Counted from the stretch's first letter, positions 35,601 to 43,846 are shown. The stretch is 64,000 nt of DNA from CAVTOO01 sp963736355 (GCA_963736355.1 CAVTOO010000002.1:62001-126000), one strand, 5' to 3'. Made by a program: numbers and translations. The notes: a model not told the origin generated them from the sequence alone.

Positions 35601-35755
35601 TGTCCACGGCCATCGTGTTCGGCCTGGGATTCGCGACCGTGCTGACGCTGGTGGTGACACCGGCCGCGCTGATGGGAATCGAAAATCTCGCGGACAAGCG
35701 GCGCAGCTGGGTTGCGAGATATCGTCAGTGGAGAGGAAAGCCCGCTCACGCCTAG
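32639..35755 (+). CDS. RND efflux pump, inner-membrane permease
   Basis: This 1038-aa protein has the 12-helix RND layout: one N-terminal helix (LTLAALLFLLLAGFVAY), a large periplasmic domain, the helix 2-6 block with proton-relay residues in AVGMLVDDAIIVSEF, a second periplasmic domain and the final helix block (VMVGIGIIANAGVIVNNNIVLIDTYDR). Helix 4 keeps the Asp-Asp pair, so it is proton driven. The substrate is unknown; the sequence is closer to the branch with short adaptors than to AcrB. AGAGGA lies 9 nt before the ATG at 32639. Confidence 0.92.
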   Translation: MGAMINYAISHARLTLAALLFLLLAGFVAYGSIAKEAEPDVKVPIIYVQLTQRGISPEDSERLLLRPIETKLKSVSNVKEMRSTAYEGGGYVLLEFEAGFNSNAALADVRAKVDDAKRDIPRDADEPSVQEVNLSLYPVLVVALAGSVPERTMLQIARNTKNVIEQSPGVLSATLRGARDEAIEIIAEPTLMKSYNVALDQLIVATQASNSLVAAGALEGGTGRFAVKVPALIEKPEDVLKIPVAASSGATVTLGDVAEVRPTFKDATSITRVNGQPAMTIEVSKRTGANLIETVDGVKKVVESLRGTWPEGVTVSYTQDKSKVIRQMLADLQNSVATGVLLVAVIILFVLGFRASLFIGIAIPASFLAGVLGLHLAGLTINIVVLFSLILAVGMLVDDAIIVSEFAERRMSEGMAPKEAYSMAAQRMAGPVIAATATRVAAFSPLLFWPGVVGQFMKYMPITLIATLSASLVVALFFTPTLGALFGRAAPVSHDDRMRDTGRYMRTVKLAIAHPGKTLLMALALLIGVQMTYARFGNGVEFFPNVEPDFGQVIVHARGNISLDEKDRILSQVENRVLGTDGLKTIYTRVGEQPRGSSEISEDTIGVVQFEFTDWKVRQPAHIIMDQIRERTADIPGVLAEVTAPRGGPPTGKPVQVQISALNPDLLPQAAAKVAAVLTAMPDIRDLDDGLPLPGIDWKLQVDKAQAAKYGASVNSVGNAVQLVTNGMKITEYRPSETDKSVDILVRFPPDRRSLDQIDDLRVQTAVGHVPIGNFVERVPAARVGYINRIAGNRVMTVSANLRPGIQNAVVQKEIIQKLAAADLGPGVTFRLKGEDEERAKASAFLAAAFGTALFLIFAILLAQFNKLTSVGLVLSAVVLSTIGVLIGLLVMGQAFGVVMVGIGIIANAGVIVNNNIVLIDTYDRLRREGVAARDAILETCRERARPVVLTAVTAILGVLPIAFGVNLEFVSREITIGAPATQWWIHLSTAIVFGLGFATVLTLVVTPAALMGIENLADKRRSWVARYRQWRGKPAHA

Positions 35756-35769
35756 CAAGGCGGGCTTTC
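35736..35769. terminator. Bidirectional hairpin between the convergent RND and DUF3859 genes
   Basis: GAAAGCCCGC / GCGGGCTTTC is a perfect 10-bp stem with a 14-nt loop. It contains the pump stop codon in its loop and starts 16 bp beyond the DUF3859 stop. The A/T ends of the stem give a short T tract in either direction. Confidence 0.7.
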
Positions 35770-35784
35770 GGCAGCAACGCTGCC

Positions 35785-36279
35785 TTACGGCTTCACCACC
35801 TTGAAGCGCTGCTCGCCGACCTTGCGCGGGCCGTCCCAGAACTCGAACACCCACTCGCCGGGCACAAGCTCCCACGGCTCGTCGAGCGAATAGGCGCGGA
35901 AGCTTTCGCCGCCGATGGTGTGATCGCGGGCGAATTCGTTGGTGTAGAAGCGCTGTCCCTTGGGATCGACCAGACCCGGCTCCGGAAAGCGCATCACCCA
36001 TGTCAGCTTGACCTGCTGACCCTTGGGCTTGCCCACCGTCTCGTAGCGCACGCCGAAGGTGGTGCCCTTCTTCATGACGACGGTGTCTGTCTTCTGCACC
36101 AGCTTGAAGTTCTGCGAGATGTTGATGCGCCCGGTCGCGACATTGGACAATTTGTCGGCGCTGATGATGTCGCGCGTGTAGATCCCGAAATCGAGGATCT
36201 TGACCCGCTCGATGGTCTGGGCAGACGCGGCGAGAGTTGCCGCGAGAACGAACACGATCGAGAGACCAAAGCGCTTCAT
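35785..36279 (-). CDS. DUF3859 domain secreted protein
   Basis: The 164-aa protein starts with a signal peptide (MKRFGLSIVFVLAATLAASAQ). It continues as a beta-rich domain: VKILDFGIYTRD, TTFGVRYETVGKPKGQQVKLTWVMRFPEPGL and a C-terminal WELVPGEWVFEFWDGPRKVGEQRFKV. The last segment, an immunoglobulin-like strand set, is typical of DUF3859. The function is unknown. The frame extends upstream to 36324 but the signal peptide sets the start at 36279. Confidence 0.85.
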   Translation of the reverse strand: MKRFGLSIVFVLAATLAASAQTIERVKILDFGIYTRDIISADKLSNVATGRINISQNFKLVQKTDTVVMKKGTTFGVRYETVGKPKGQQVKLTWVMRFPEPGLVDPKGQRFYTNEFARDHTIGGESFRAYSLDEPWELVPGEWVFEFWDGPRKVGEQRFKVVKP

Positions 36280-36398
36280 GTCATGCCCATCCGGCGCCGG
36301 GGCCTTGCAGCCGCGCGCCTGCATTTGTCACACGAAACGCCCGATTGGTTCATACCGGCAGGCGGGACCCGCAGGCACCGGCCGATACATGGGCCGGA

Positions 36399-37448
36399 TC
36401 ACGCCTGCGCGGCGAAAATCCGGTAGCGGCGCGGCCGCAGGCCAACCAGATCGCCAGGCTTGAGATTGTGATCGCGCGGCGCATCGATCTCGATCAGCGT
36501 CTCGTCGCCCTGGCCGGGCAACGTCACGTCGGCACGCAGGATGGGGCCGAACGCCCGCACGCGCTTGATCGACCCTTGCAAGGGACCGCTGCCGGCCGGT
36601 GCGACCGCCATGTCATGGCGGCGCACGAACAGCTTTGACGGACCGGAGCGCGCGCCCTGGGAATTGAGATCGATCTGGCGCCCGCCGATAGCGACATGAC
36701 CGTCGGCGATGTCGACCGGCAACACGATCGATTCGCCGATGAAGGAGTGAACAAAAGCAGTCGCCGGATTGTCGTAGACTTCCTCGGGCGTGCCGATCTG
36801 CTCGATACGGCCCTTGTCCATCACCACCACGCGGTTGGCGACTTCGAGTGCCTCTTCCTGATCGTGCGTGACGAAGATCGACGTCACGTGGATTTCGTCA
36901 TGCAGCGAGCGCAGCCAGCGCCGCAGCTCCTTGCGCACCTTGGCATCGAGCGCGCCGAAGGGTTCATCAAGCAAAAGGATGCGCGGCTCGATGGCAAGCG
37001 CACGCGCCAGCGCCACGCGCTGACGCTGACCGCCCGACAGCTGGCTGGGATAGCGATCCGCCAGCCAGGAAATCTGCACCAGATCGAGCAACTCGCCGAC
37101 GCGCTTGCGGATCACGTCTTCGCTCGGCCGCACCCCGCGCGGCTGCACCCGCAGGCCGAACGCGACGTTCTCGAACACGGTCATGTGGCGGAACAGCGCG
37201 TAATGCTGGAACACGAAACCGACATGCCGCTCGCCGGCGCCGCGGCTGAGCGCGTCCTCGCCGTTGAAGCGCACATCGCCTTCATCGGGCCATTCCAGAC
37301 CGGCAATGATGCGCAACAGGCTGGTCTTGCCGGAGCCGGACGGCCCGAGCAACGCGACGAGTTCGCCGGTTTCGACCTTCAGGTCGATCCCGTCGAGCGC
37401 TGTGAAGCTGCCGAAGCGCTTCACGATGTTCTTCACTTCAATCGTCAC
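36399..37448 (-). CDS. cysA: Sulfate/thiosulfate ABC transporter ATPase
   Basis: The 349-aa ATPase has Walker A LLGPSGSGKTSLLR (residues 32-45), Q-loop GFVFQHYALF, signature QLSGGQRQRVALARAL, Walker B ILLLDEPFGALD and H-loop FVTHDQEEALE. A C-terminal regulatory TOBE-like domain follows. The close fit to CysA, rather than other sugar or phosphate ATPases, is supported by the adjacent sulfate-binding gene. The matching permeases CysT and CysW are encoded 11 kb away on the opposite strand, at the far end of the sulfur island. Confidence 0.92.
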   Translation of the reverse strand: MTIEVKNIVKRFGSFTALDGIDLKVETGELVALLGPSGSGKTSLLRIIAGLEWPDEGDVRFNGEDALSRGAGERHVGFVFQHYALFRHMTVFENVAFGLRVQPRGVRPSEDVIRKRVGELLDLVQISWLADRYPSQLSGGQRQRVALARALAIEPRILLLDEPFGALDAKVRKELRRWLRSLHDEIHVTSIFVTHDQEEALEVANRVVVMDKGRIEQIGTPEEVYDNPATAFVHSFIGESIVLPVDIADGHVAIGGRQIDLNSQGARSGPSKLFVRRHDMAVAPAGSGPLQGSIKRVRAFGPILRADVTLPGQGDETLIEIDAPRDHNLKPGDLVGLRPRRYRIFAAQA

Positions 37449-37541
37449 GTCAGCCCCTTACGATACTTATGCTCTCTTACTCAAGTTCCCGCACCCACGC
37501 CAGATGCCGCCATGCCGCGGCGCCCGCGTGGAGACAGGATT

Positions 37542-38537
37542 CTACCGCTTGGTGTAGATCTGGTCGAACACCCCGCCCTCGGCAAAGTGCTCCTTTTGCG
37601 CCCTCGCCCAGCCGCCGAACACCTCATCGACGGTGAAAAGCTCGATCCTGGCGAAATTCGCCTCATATTGCCTGGCCACATCCGGATCGCGCGGGCGATA
37701 GGAATTGCGGGCGGCAATCTCCTGCCCTTCGCGCGTGTACCAGTAAGCGAGATAGGCCTCCGCCGCCTTACGCGTGCCGCGCTTATCGACATTGCGATCG
37801 ACGACCGCAACCGGCGGCTCGGCCAGGATCGATACGGCCGGCGTCACGATCTCGAACTTGTCGGCGCCAAATTCCTTGAGCGCCAGATAGGCTTCGTTCT
37901 CCCAAGCCAGCAGCACGTCACCCTGGCCGCGCGCGGCAAATGTCACGGTCGATCCGCGCGCACCGTTGTCGAGTACTTGTACGTTCTTGAAAATGCCGGC
38001 GACCAGCGCCTTCGCCATCTCGGCGGAACCGCCGGGCTTGCGCAACGCATAGCCCCAGGCCGCGAGATAGTTCCAGCGCGCGCCGCCGGAGGTTTTTGGA
38101 TTGGGCGTCATCACGCTGACGCCGGGCTTGGCGAGATCGTCCCAGTCGACGATTTTCTTCGGATTGCCCTTTCGCACCAGGAATACAATCGTCGAGGTAT
38201 AGGGCGAGGAATTGCCGGCGTATTTTTTCTGCCAGTCCTTCGCGATGAGGCCGCGCTCGGCAATGGCATCGATGTCGAAGGCGAGCGCGAGCGTCACGAT
38301 ATCGGCCTGCAGACCGTCGATGACCGAGCGCGCCTGCGAGCCGGACCCGCCATGGGACTGTCTGACGCTGATATTGCCGCCGTGGCGCTTTTGCCAGTCG
38401 GCGGCGAAGGCCTTGTTGAACTCGGTGTAAAGTTCGCGCGTCGGATCGTAGGACACGTTCATGAGCGAGATGTCGGCCGCTGATGCGGTGCCCGCCACAA
38501 GCATGCTGGCGAGGGCCGCAAGAACTGTCACGCGCAT
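37542..38537 (-). CDS. Sulfate-binding periplasmic protein, copy 1
   Basis: A 331-aa binding protein with a signal peptide ending TASAAD and the sulfate-binding family pattern: LMNVSYDPTRELYTEFNKAF, QSHGGSGSQARSVIDGLQADIVTLAL, NPKTSGGARWNYLAAWGYA and LFTVDEVFGGWARAQKEHF. It delivers sulfate or thiosulfate to CysTWA. It lies 93 bp upstream of cysA on the same strand. A second copy (46627-47634) sits with the permeases, so two receptors probably share one transporter. Confidence 0.92.
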   Translation of the reverse strand: MRVTVLAALASMLVAGTASAADISLMNVSYDPTRELYTEFNKAFAADWQKRHGGNISVRQSHGGSGSQARSVIDGLQADIVTLALAFDIDAIAERGLIAKDWQKKYAGNSSPYTSTIVFLVRKGNPKKIVDWDDLAKPGVSVMTPNPKTSGGARWNYLAAWGYALRKPGGSAEMAKALVAGIFKNVQVLDNGARGSTVTFAARGQGDVLLAWENEAYLALKEFGADKFEIVTPAVSILAEPPVAVVDRNVDKRGTRKAAEAYLAYWYTREGQEIAARNSYRPRDPDVARQYEANFARIELFTVDEVFGGWARAQKEHFAEGGVFDQIYTKR

Positions 38538-38656
38538 GTCAGGCTCCGGTCGGAGGCGCAGAGAGTGTGACGCCGTGCGTCAGAGAACCGGCACATCATG
38601 TCAACAAAACGGAATTTCAGGAATTTTGCAGCGCGAAGGTTCGGGGCTCTTCTGGT

Positions 38657-38707
38657 TGAGCATGATCTTGTCCGAAAACCGGCTTCCACTTTTCGGGATC
38701 ATGCTCA
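38657..38707. repeat. Dispersed palindromic repeat, family R1, copy 4
   Basis: TGAGCATGATC and GATCATGCTCA flank the core TCCGAAAACCGGCTTCCACT. The right arm contains the cysH stop codon, as copy 3 does with bdhA, suggesting use as a terminator for the cysG-to-cysH transcript. Confidence 0.87.
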
Positions 38708-39412
38708 TAGCTTCATCGTGTGGATGCCGCATTCCACCTTGTCGCGGCCACGCCAGCGGCCGGCGCGCTCGTTGTCGTCACCTGCCTGCGTGCGGCTGGT
38801 GCAGGGCATGCAGCCGACCGACAGGAACCCGGCCGTCTGCAACGGATGCTGCGGCAGCCGCGCGGCGTGAAAGATCGCGTTGACTTCGTCACGTTCGACG
38901 CGTGCAAAGGGATTGAACTTCAACCGCGCACCGTCGGCTTCCACCACCGGCATTTCACCACGGGCACCGCCCTGATAGCGCTTGCGGCCGTTGATCCAGG
39001 CCGTGAACGATCCAAGGCCGGTCGCCAGCGGCGCAACCTTGCGCAGCGCGCAGCAGGCGTCGGGGTCGCGGTCCCACAAATCGCTCTCGGGATCCTGCGC
39101 CGCGAGCGCATCCGCCGCAGGCGTCAGCGAGCGCACGTCTTTCAGCCCCAGAATCTTTGTCAGCGTATCGCGATAGGCCAGCGTTTCCGCAAACAGCCAG
39201 CCGGTATCGATGAACAGCACTGGAATCGTCGGATCGACATCGGCGACGACTTTCAGCAGCGCGCCAGACTCGGTTCCGAACGACGACACCACCGCCAGCT
39301 TGTCGCGGCCGACCAGATCGCGCGCTTCGCGCACGATATCGGCGGGCGCGGCATGCACCAGACGCCGCTCGAGCGCGGCGATATCGGGATGCGTGGTCGT
39401 CGCCAGCGTCAC
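38705..39412 (-). CDS. cysH: Adenylyl-sulfate (APS) reductase
   Basis: This 235-aa enzyme reduces activated sulfate to sulfite. Nucleotide binding is shown by VVSSFGTESGALLKV. The 4Fe-4S cysteine set is present as CC in DACCALRKV and CxxC in SVGCMPCTSR, with the catalytic Cys in ECGIH near the C-terminus. The four cluster cysteines mark the plant/bacterial APS-reductase type (thioredoxin dependent) rather than the enteric PAPS reductase. It overlaps the DUF934 gene by 4 bp. Confidence 0.92.
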   Translation of the reverse strand: MTLATTTHPDIAALERRLVHAAPADIVREARDLVGRDKLAVVSSFGTESGALLKVVADVDPTIPVLFIDTGWLFAETLAYRDTLTKILGLKDVRSLTPAADALAAQDPESDLWDRDPDACCALRKVAPLATGLGSFTAWINGRKRYQGGARGEMPVVEADGARLKFNPFARVERDEVNAIFHAARLPQHPLQTAGFLSVGCMPCTSRTQAGDDNERAGRWRGRDKVECGIHTMKL

Positions 39413-39936
39413 GATTTGGCATCCTCTCGTTTGAGCACGGCGGCATGCGGCGCGAGCCGCGCGCGAAACGCGGTGACGCGACCATCGCCGGTCGGCTGAT
39501 AGAATACCGAATAGCGCTTGAGCACCTGCGCATAGACAGCGGCGTCGGCTTCCTTCTTGACGTCGAGCGCATCGAAGCCCGAGCGCAGCAGGAAGATGAA
39601 CTGATCGCGCAGCACCTGACCTGTGGCGCGCATTTCACCGCTGAATTTGTACTGCTCGCGCAGGATGCGCGCCTGGCTGTAGGCGCGACCGTCGCGGAAG
39701 GTCGGGAAGACAAGCGCGACCAGCGCCAGCCGATCGAGATGTGGCGCGAGCTCGTCGATATCGCGATTGTTGGGCCACAGCACACCGGTCTCGGCGTTGC
39801 GCGCCGTCAATTCAGCGGCATCGGCGAGAAAACGCTCGGCCTTGACGATGACCGCGCCGTCCGCAGGCACGGGCGCATCGTCGTCAATGACGACGTAACG
39901 ATCGACAACGACTTCGCCGTTCTTAACGAGTGGCAT
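39409..39936 (-). CDS. DUF934 protein, sulfite-reduction accessory
   Basis: The 175-aa soluble protein carries the family motifs LWPNNRDIDELAPHLDRLALVALVFPTFRDGRAYSQARILRE (in two halves around residues 52-92) and GQVLRDQFIFLLRSGFDALDV. DUF934 is conserved next to sulfite reductase genes in alpha- and betaproteobacteria and is often described as probably involved in sulfite reduction, but its chemistry is unproven. It contains no cysteine, so it is not a cluster protein. It overlaps cysI by 14 bp and cysH by 4 bp, which points to tight translational coupling. Confidence 0.9.
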   Translation of the reverse strand: MPLVKNGEVVVDRYVVIDDDAPVPADGAVIVKAERFLADAAELTARNAETGVLWPNNRDIDELAPHLDRLALVALVFPTFRDGRAYSQARILREQYKFSGEMRATGQVLRDQFIFLLRSGFDALDVKKEADAAVYAQVLKRYSVFYQPTGDGRVTAFRARLAPHAAVLKREDAKS

Positions 39937-41579
39937 AGACGCGCTCCTTGAAAGGCTCGACGCCTAGCCGCTTGACCGTGTCGACAAACAGTTCATCGGG
40001 CCGCGCCCGCAGGTCGAGATAGATCTCGACGATATCCTCGACCACGTCGGCGACCTGATCGTAGGGCACGGCCGGACCCATCTGGACGCCGAGCGCGGCG
40101 TTTTCGTCGGCCTTGCCGCCAAGCGTGATCTGGTAGAATTCCTCGCCGTTCTTTTCGACGCCGAGAATGCCGATGTGCCCAACGTGATGGTGACCGCAGG
40201 CATTGATGCAGCCGGAGATATTGATGTGCAGGCGGCCGATCATCGCCGCCGTGTCGTGATTGGCAAAGCGGCGCGTCAGTTCCTGCGCGATCGGAATCGA
40301 ACGCGCATTGGCGAGCGAGCAATAATCAAGACCCGGGCAGGCGATGATGTCGGTGACGAGATTGACGTTCGGGGTCGCCAGCTCGTTCGCGACCAGCGCC
40401 TTCCACAGCGCCGGCAGATCGCGCTGCGCCACGCTCGGCAGCACGAGGTTCTGCTCGTGGCCGACGCGAACCTCGCCGAACGAATAACGATCCGCGAGAT
40501 CGGCGATCGCATCCATCTGCGCTGCGGTGGCGTCACCCGGCGTGCCGCCGAGCGGCTTCAACGACACGACGACGATGGCGTAGCCCGGCTCGCGATGCGG
40601 CGCGACGGAATTGGCGTGCCACTGTGCAAAGGCGGAATTGGACAGCGCGCGCGTCAGTTCGGGCGGCGAATTGGCGAGTTTCTCATAGGTCGGATAGGAG
40701 AACCGCTGCGCGATGTCGGTGATCACCGCTTCGTCCAGCGCCAGTGCGCCATCACGGATCTTGAGCCACTCCTCCTCGACCTCCGCGCCGAACTTCTCGG
40801 CGCCGAGTTCATGGACGAGGATCTTGATGCGCGCCTTGTAGATGTTGTCGCGGCGGCCGTACTGATTGTAAACGCGCAGCACCGCCTCGATGTAGGTCAG
40901 AACGTCACGACGCGCGACCCACGGCTTGATCGACTTGGCGATGAAGGGCGTGCGGCCGAGACCACCGCCGACCAGAACCTCGAAGCCGAGTTCGCCGGCG
41001 CCGTTGCGATGCAGGCGGAGCCCCAGATCGTGCACCTTGATCGCGGCGCGGTCGTGCTCGGACGCGCCCACCGCGATCTTGAACTTGCGCGGCAGGAACG
41101 AGAATTCCGGGTGCAGCGTCGAATACTGGCGCAGCAGCTCGGCCCAGACCCGCGGATCTTCGATCTCGTCGGGCGCGACGCCGGCCCATTGATCGGTCGT
41201 GATGTTGCGAATGCAATTGCCGCTCGGTCTGGATGCCGTGCAGCCCGACATCGGCAAGATCGGCCATCGCGTCGGGCAGTTCATCGAGCTTGATCCAGTG
41301 GAACTGGAGATTCTGCCGCGTGGTGAAATGGCCGTAGCCACGATCATATTTACGCGCGACATGCGCGAGCCCGCGCATCTGCGCCGACGACAGCGTGCCG
41401 TAGGGAATGGCGATGCGCAGCATGTAGGCATGCAGCTGCAGATAAACGCCGTTCATCAACCGCAACGACTTGAACTCGTCTTCGGTCAGTTCACCCGACA
41501 GGCGGCGCTTCACCTGGTCGCGGAATTCGTCGACCCGTTCGTGCACCAGCGTGCGGTCCAGCTCGTCATAGGCATACAT
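39923..41579 (-). pseudogene. cysI: Sulfite reductase hemoprotein subunit (CysI/nitrite-sulfite reductase family), one frameshift
   Basis: A siroheme/4Fe-4S enzyme of about 551 aa that reduces sulfite to sulfide with six electrons. The N-terminal part has YDRGYGHFTTRQNLQFHWIKL. After an extra base at about 41225 the frame continues as SGNCIRNITTDQWAGV. Siroheme/cluster motifs are CPGLDYCSLANA and INISGCINACGHHHVGHIG. No flavoprotein partner CysJ is encoded here; a ferredoxin gene sits in the same island. The start ATG at 41579 is 73 bp past DUF2849 across an R1 repeat. Confidence 0.9.
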
Positions 41580-41608
41580 ATTTCGAATTCCAGTTTTTAA
41601 TTTCTAAC

Positions 41609-41653
41609 GCGTGATCTTATCCGAAAACCGCTTCACACTTTTCGGGATCACGC
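41609..41653. repeat. Dispersed palindromic repeat, family R1, copy 5
   Basis: GCGTGATC and GATCACGC flank the core TCCGAAAACCGCTTCACACT. It fills most of the gap between DUF2849 and cysI, inside an operon. Its right edge touches the DUF2849 stop codon. Confidence 0.87.
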
Positions 41654-41967
41654 TACACGGCGACAGGAAGATCGATGGTGACGCCCCACAACCGGATACG
41701 TTCGCGCAGATTACCCGGTGCGAGCGTGCCGTCGTCATTGACAATCACGGGAGCGATATAGGAGCCGACCGCGCCGATATCGTCGGCGGTCGCCTCAGCC
41801 CACAACGCACGCGCCGTGTCGGCGTCGCGGACGATAGCGGAGTCCTGCAGATCGTTGCTCCAGCCCTTAGTCTCGGTGCGATAGATCACCGAACCGTCGG
41901 AGGTGCGATTGGCAGTGACGATCGAGGGCCCGGTGATCTTGATCTTCTGCTGTAACGGGGAGGTCAT
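41653..41967 (-). CDS. DUF2849 protein, sulfur-assimilation accessory
   Basis: The 104-aa soluble protein opens MTSPLQQKIKITGPSIV and carries the family pattern GSVIYRTETKGWSNDLQDS, ARALWAEA and IGAVGSYIAPVIV. DUF2849 is a small alphaproteobacterial family usually found between cysG and cysI; its function is unknown. It overlaps cysG by 4 bp (ATGA), so it is translationally coupled. There is no cysteine and no membrane segment. Confidence 0.88.
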   Translation of the reverse strand: MTSPLQQKIKITGPSIVTANRTSDGSVIYRTETKGWSNDLQDSAIVRDADTARALWAEATADDIGAVGSYIAPVIVNDDGTLAPGNLRERIRLWGVTIDLPVAV

Positions 41968-43379
41968 GCGGCCACCATGTTCTTGGACAAGAGACGGACG
42001 AGCTTCGACATGCGCCACGGCGCGGAGCGGGCGACGACATCGCCGATGACGAGAAGTGCCGGCCCCTCGCCGGCCTTCGAGGCCAGCGCCGAGAGCTCCT
42101 GCAACTCGCCAGTGAAGCTTTGTGCATCGGGGCGCGTGGCGCGCACAAACACCGCAACCGGTGTCGTGGCGCTGCGGCCCGCAGCAATAAGACCGGCCTG
42201 AACCGCTGACGCCGAGGCGATGCCCATATAGGCGACAATGGTCGTCTTGCTGTCGGCCAATCCCGGAAAATCGATGGAGGCGGCGTCCTCGGCGCGGTGC
42301 GCCGTAAGGAAGGTGACGCGCAAGGCCTCGTTGCGGAACGTCAGCGGCAATTCGGCTTCCGCGGCGACGCCGAGCGCCGCCGTAATGCCGGGCACAATCG
42401 TGAAAGAGACATCGGCTTCGCGCAGCGCCTCGATCTCCTCGCCGCCCCGGCCGAAGATGAAGACATCGCCGCCCTTCAGACGTACGACGCGCTGACCCTC
42501 GCGCGCGGCTTCGATCAGGCGGCGGTTGATTTCGTCCTGACCGACACCGGGCTGACCGCGCCGCTTGCCGACCGGAACACGCGCCGCATCGCGACGCGAG
42601 CGGTCGAGAATCTCCGGCGAGACCAGTTCGTCGTAAAAAATGATGTCGGCGTTCTGCAACGCGCGCAGCGCCTTGATGGTGAGCAAATCGGGATCACCGG
42701 GACCTGCGCCGACCAGCGTCACATGACCGGAGGGCTGCGCGACGAACGCGACCGGATCGATGCCCGTCAGGGCCGCTTCGGCTTCCTCGATGCGGCCGGC
42801 AAGCACAGCCTCGCCGATCGGACCGTCGATGACGCGTTCCCAGAAACGACGCTTCTCGGCCATGCCGTCGAGGCCGGCATGAATAGGTTTGCGCCAGCGG
42901 CCGATGAAGCCGGCCAGCTCGCCGATGCGCGCAGGCACCATCGCCTCGATGCGCTCGCGCAGACGGCGCGCGACGACCGGCGACGTGCCGCCGGTGCCGA
43001 TGGCGACAATGACGTCGCCGCGATCGACGATGGCCGGAAAGATGAACGTGGAGTTCTCCATGTCATCCATGACGTTGACGGGGATGCCGGCGGCACGGGC
43101 GCGACGTGACATCGCGACACCCATGTCGCCAATGCCGGCGCACAGCACCGCGATAACGCCGCCAAGCTCGACCGTCAGCGGATCGGCGGGAAAGCGCTCG
43201 ACCCTGGCCGCATGGGCCGGATCGACGCCTGAAAGGTCGTAGCGATTGTCGGGATCGTGCCAGCGCACCGTGGCGCCCGCGGACAGCAAAAGCCGCAACT
43301 TGGCCTGCGCCAGTTCGCCGATGCCGGCGAGCAGCACCGGGCCTGTGCGGAGGTCAAGAAAGACGGGAAGATATTGCAT
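41964..43379 (-). CDS. cysG: Siroheme synthase (trifunctional CysG)
   Basis: This 471-aa fused enzyme makes the siroheme cofactor for CysI. Residues 1-200 are the precorrin-2 dehydrogenase/ferrochelatase part (NAD-binding AGIGELAQAKLRLLLSAGA and IGTGGTSPVVARRLRERIE). Residues about 215-460 are the uroporphyrinogen-III methyltransferase with VGAGPGDPDLLTIKALRALQ, RLKGGDVFIFGRGGEE and PGITAALG. The ATG at 43379 is 9 nt after AGGA; a GTG at 43385 is too close to it. The gene is divergent from the ferredoxin gene. Confidence 0.92.
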   Translation of the reverse strand: MQYLPVFLDLRTGPVLLAGIGELAQAKLRLLLSAGATVRWHDPDNRYDLSGVDPAHAARVERFPADPLTVELGGVIAVLCAGIGDMGVAMSRRARAAGIPVNVMDDMENSTFIFPAIVDRGDVIVAIGTGGTSPVVARRLRERIEAMVPARIGELAGFIGRWRKPIHAGLDGMAEKRRFWERVIDGPIGEAVLAGRIEEAEAALTGIDPVAFVAQPSGHVTLVGAGPGDPDLLTIKALRALQNADIIFYDELVSPEILDRSRRDAARVPVGKRRGQPGVGQDEINRRLIEAAREGQRVVRLKGGDVFIFGRGGEEIEALREADVSFTIVPGITAALGVAAEAELPLTFRNEALRVTFLTAHRAEDAASIDFPGLADSKTTIVAYMGIASASAVQAGLIAAGRSATTPVAVFVRATRPDAQSFTGELQELSALASKAGEGPALLVIGDVVARSAPWRMSKLVRLLSKNMVAA

Positions 43380-43418
43380 CGCCACAGATCCTACCCCGCC
43401 GCATTTGCGGGGGTTGAC

Positions 43419-43433
43419 TAGAATAATATTCTA
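43419..43433. promoter_or_regulatory. Perfect AT-rich palindrome in the cysG/ferredoxin divergent promoter
   Basis: TAGAATA-A-TATTCTA is a 15-bp perfect palindrome in a locally AT-rich stretch between the two sulfur operons, 40 bp from the cysG ATG. TTGACT (43414-43419) abuts it. It is a good candidate for the shared sulfur-responsive operator; the regulator is not in the window. Confidence 0.55.
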
Positions 43434-43528
43434 TATATTGTCCGGCCAAGCCGCGCAAAGGAAAAAATATTTCTCCTAAAGCCGACTTAAAAGATAGAAT
43501 TTCTTCCTCTAAAGAAGCCTCCGCAGAG

Positions 43529-43843
43529 ATGCACCTTATCGTCACAGATCGAGAAGGCCACGTGCGCACCCTTGAGGCCCTTGAAGGCTGGCGGGTGATG
43601 GAAGTCATCCGCGATTGGGGCTTGCCGATCAAGGCCGAATGCGGCGGGGCCTGCTCCTGCGCCACCTGCCACGTTTATGTCGATCCCGCGTGGGTCGGCC
43701 GCCTGCCGCCGCCGACCGACGAGGAGCTGAGCCAGCTCGATACCACCTTCGCCGTTGAGACGAATTCCCGGCTCGCCTGCCAGATCCTCGTGACCTCCGA
43801 GATGGACGGCATGCGCATCACGCTCGCGCCGGAGATGGAGTAA
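43529..43843 (+). CDS. 2Fe-2S ferredoxin of adrenodoxin type
   Basis: The 104-aa protein has the plant/adrenodoxin-type cluster ligands in ECGGACSCATCHVYV (C-x5-C-x2-C spacing) and the fourth Cys in SRLACQILV. The N-terminal beta grasp reads IVTDREGHVRTLEA. As the first gene of the cysD operon and divergent from cysG/cysI, it is the obvious candidate electron donor to the sulfite reductase, which has no flavoprotein here (inference). It ends 3 bp before cysD. Confidence 0.9.
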   Translation: MHLIVTDREGHVRTLEALEGWRVMEVIRDWGLPIKAECGGACSCATCHVYVDPAWVGRLPPPTDEELSQLDTTFAVETNSRLACQILVTSEMDGMRITLAPEME

Positions 43844-43846
43844 CGC

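Noticed and set aside
32450..36001. A 1183-codon open frame antisense to the RND pump gene
   Set aside because: It is a mirror of GC-rich codon usage in the pump gene. The product is rich in His, Arg, Asp and Gly with no domain, and the sense gene is a clear RND permease.
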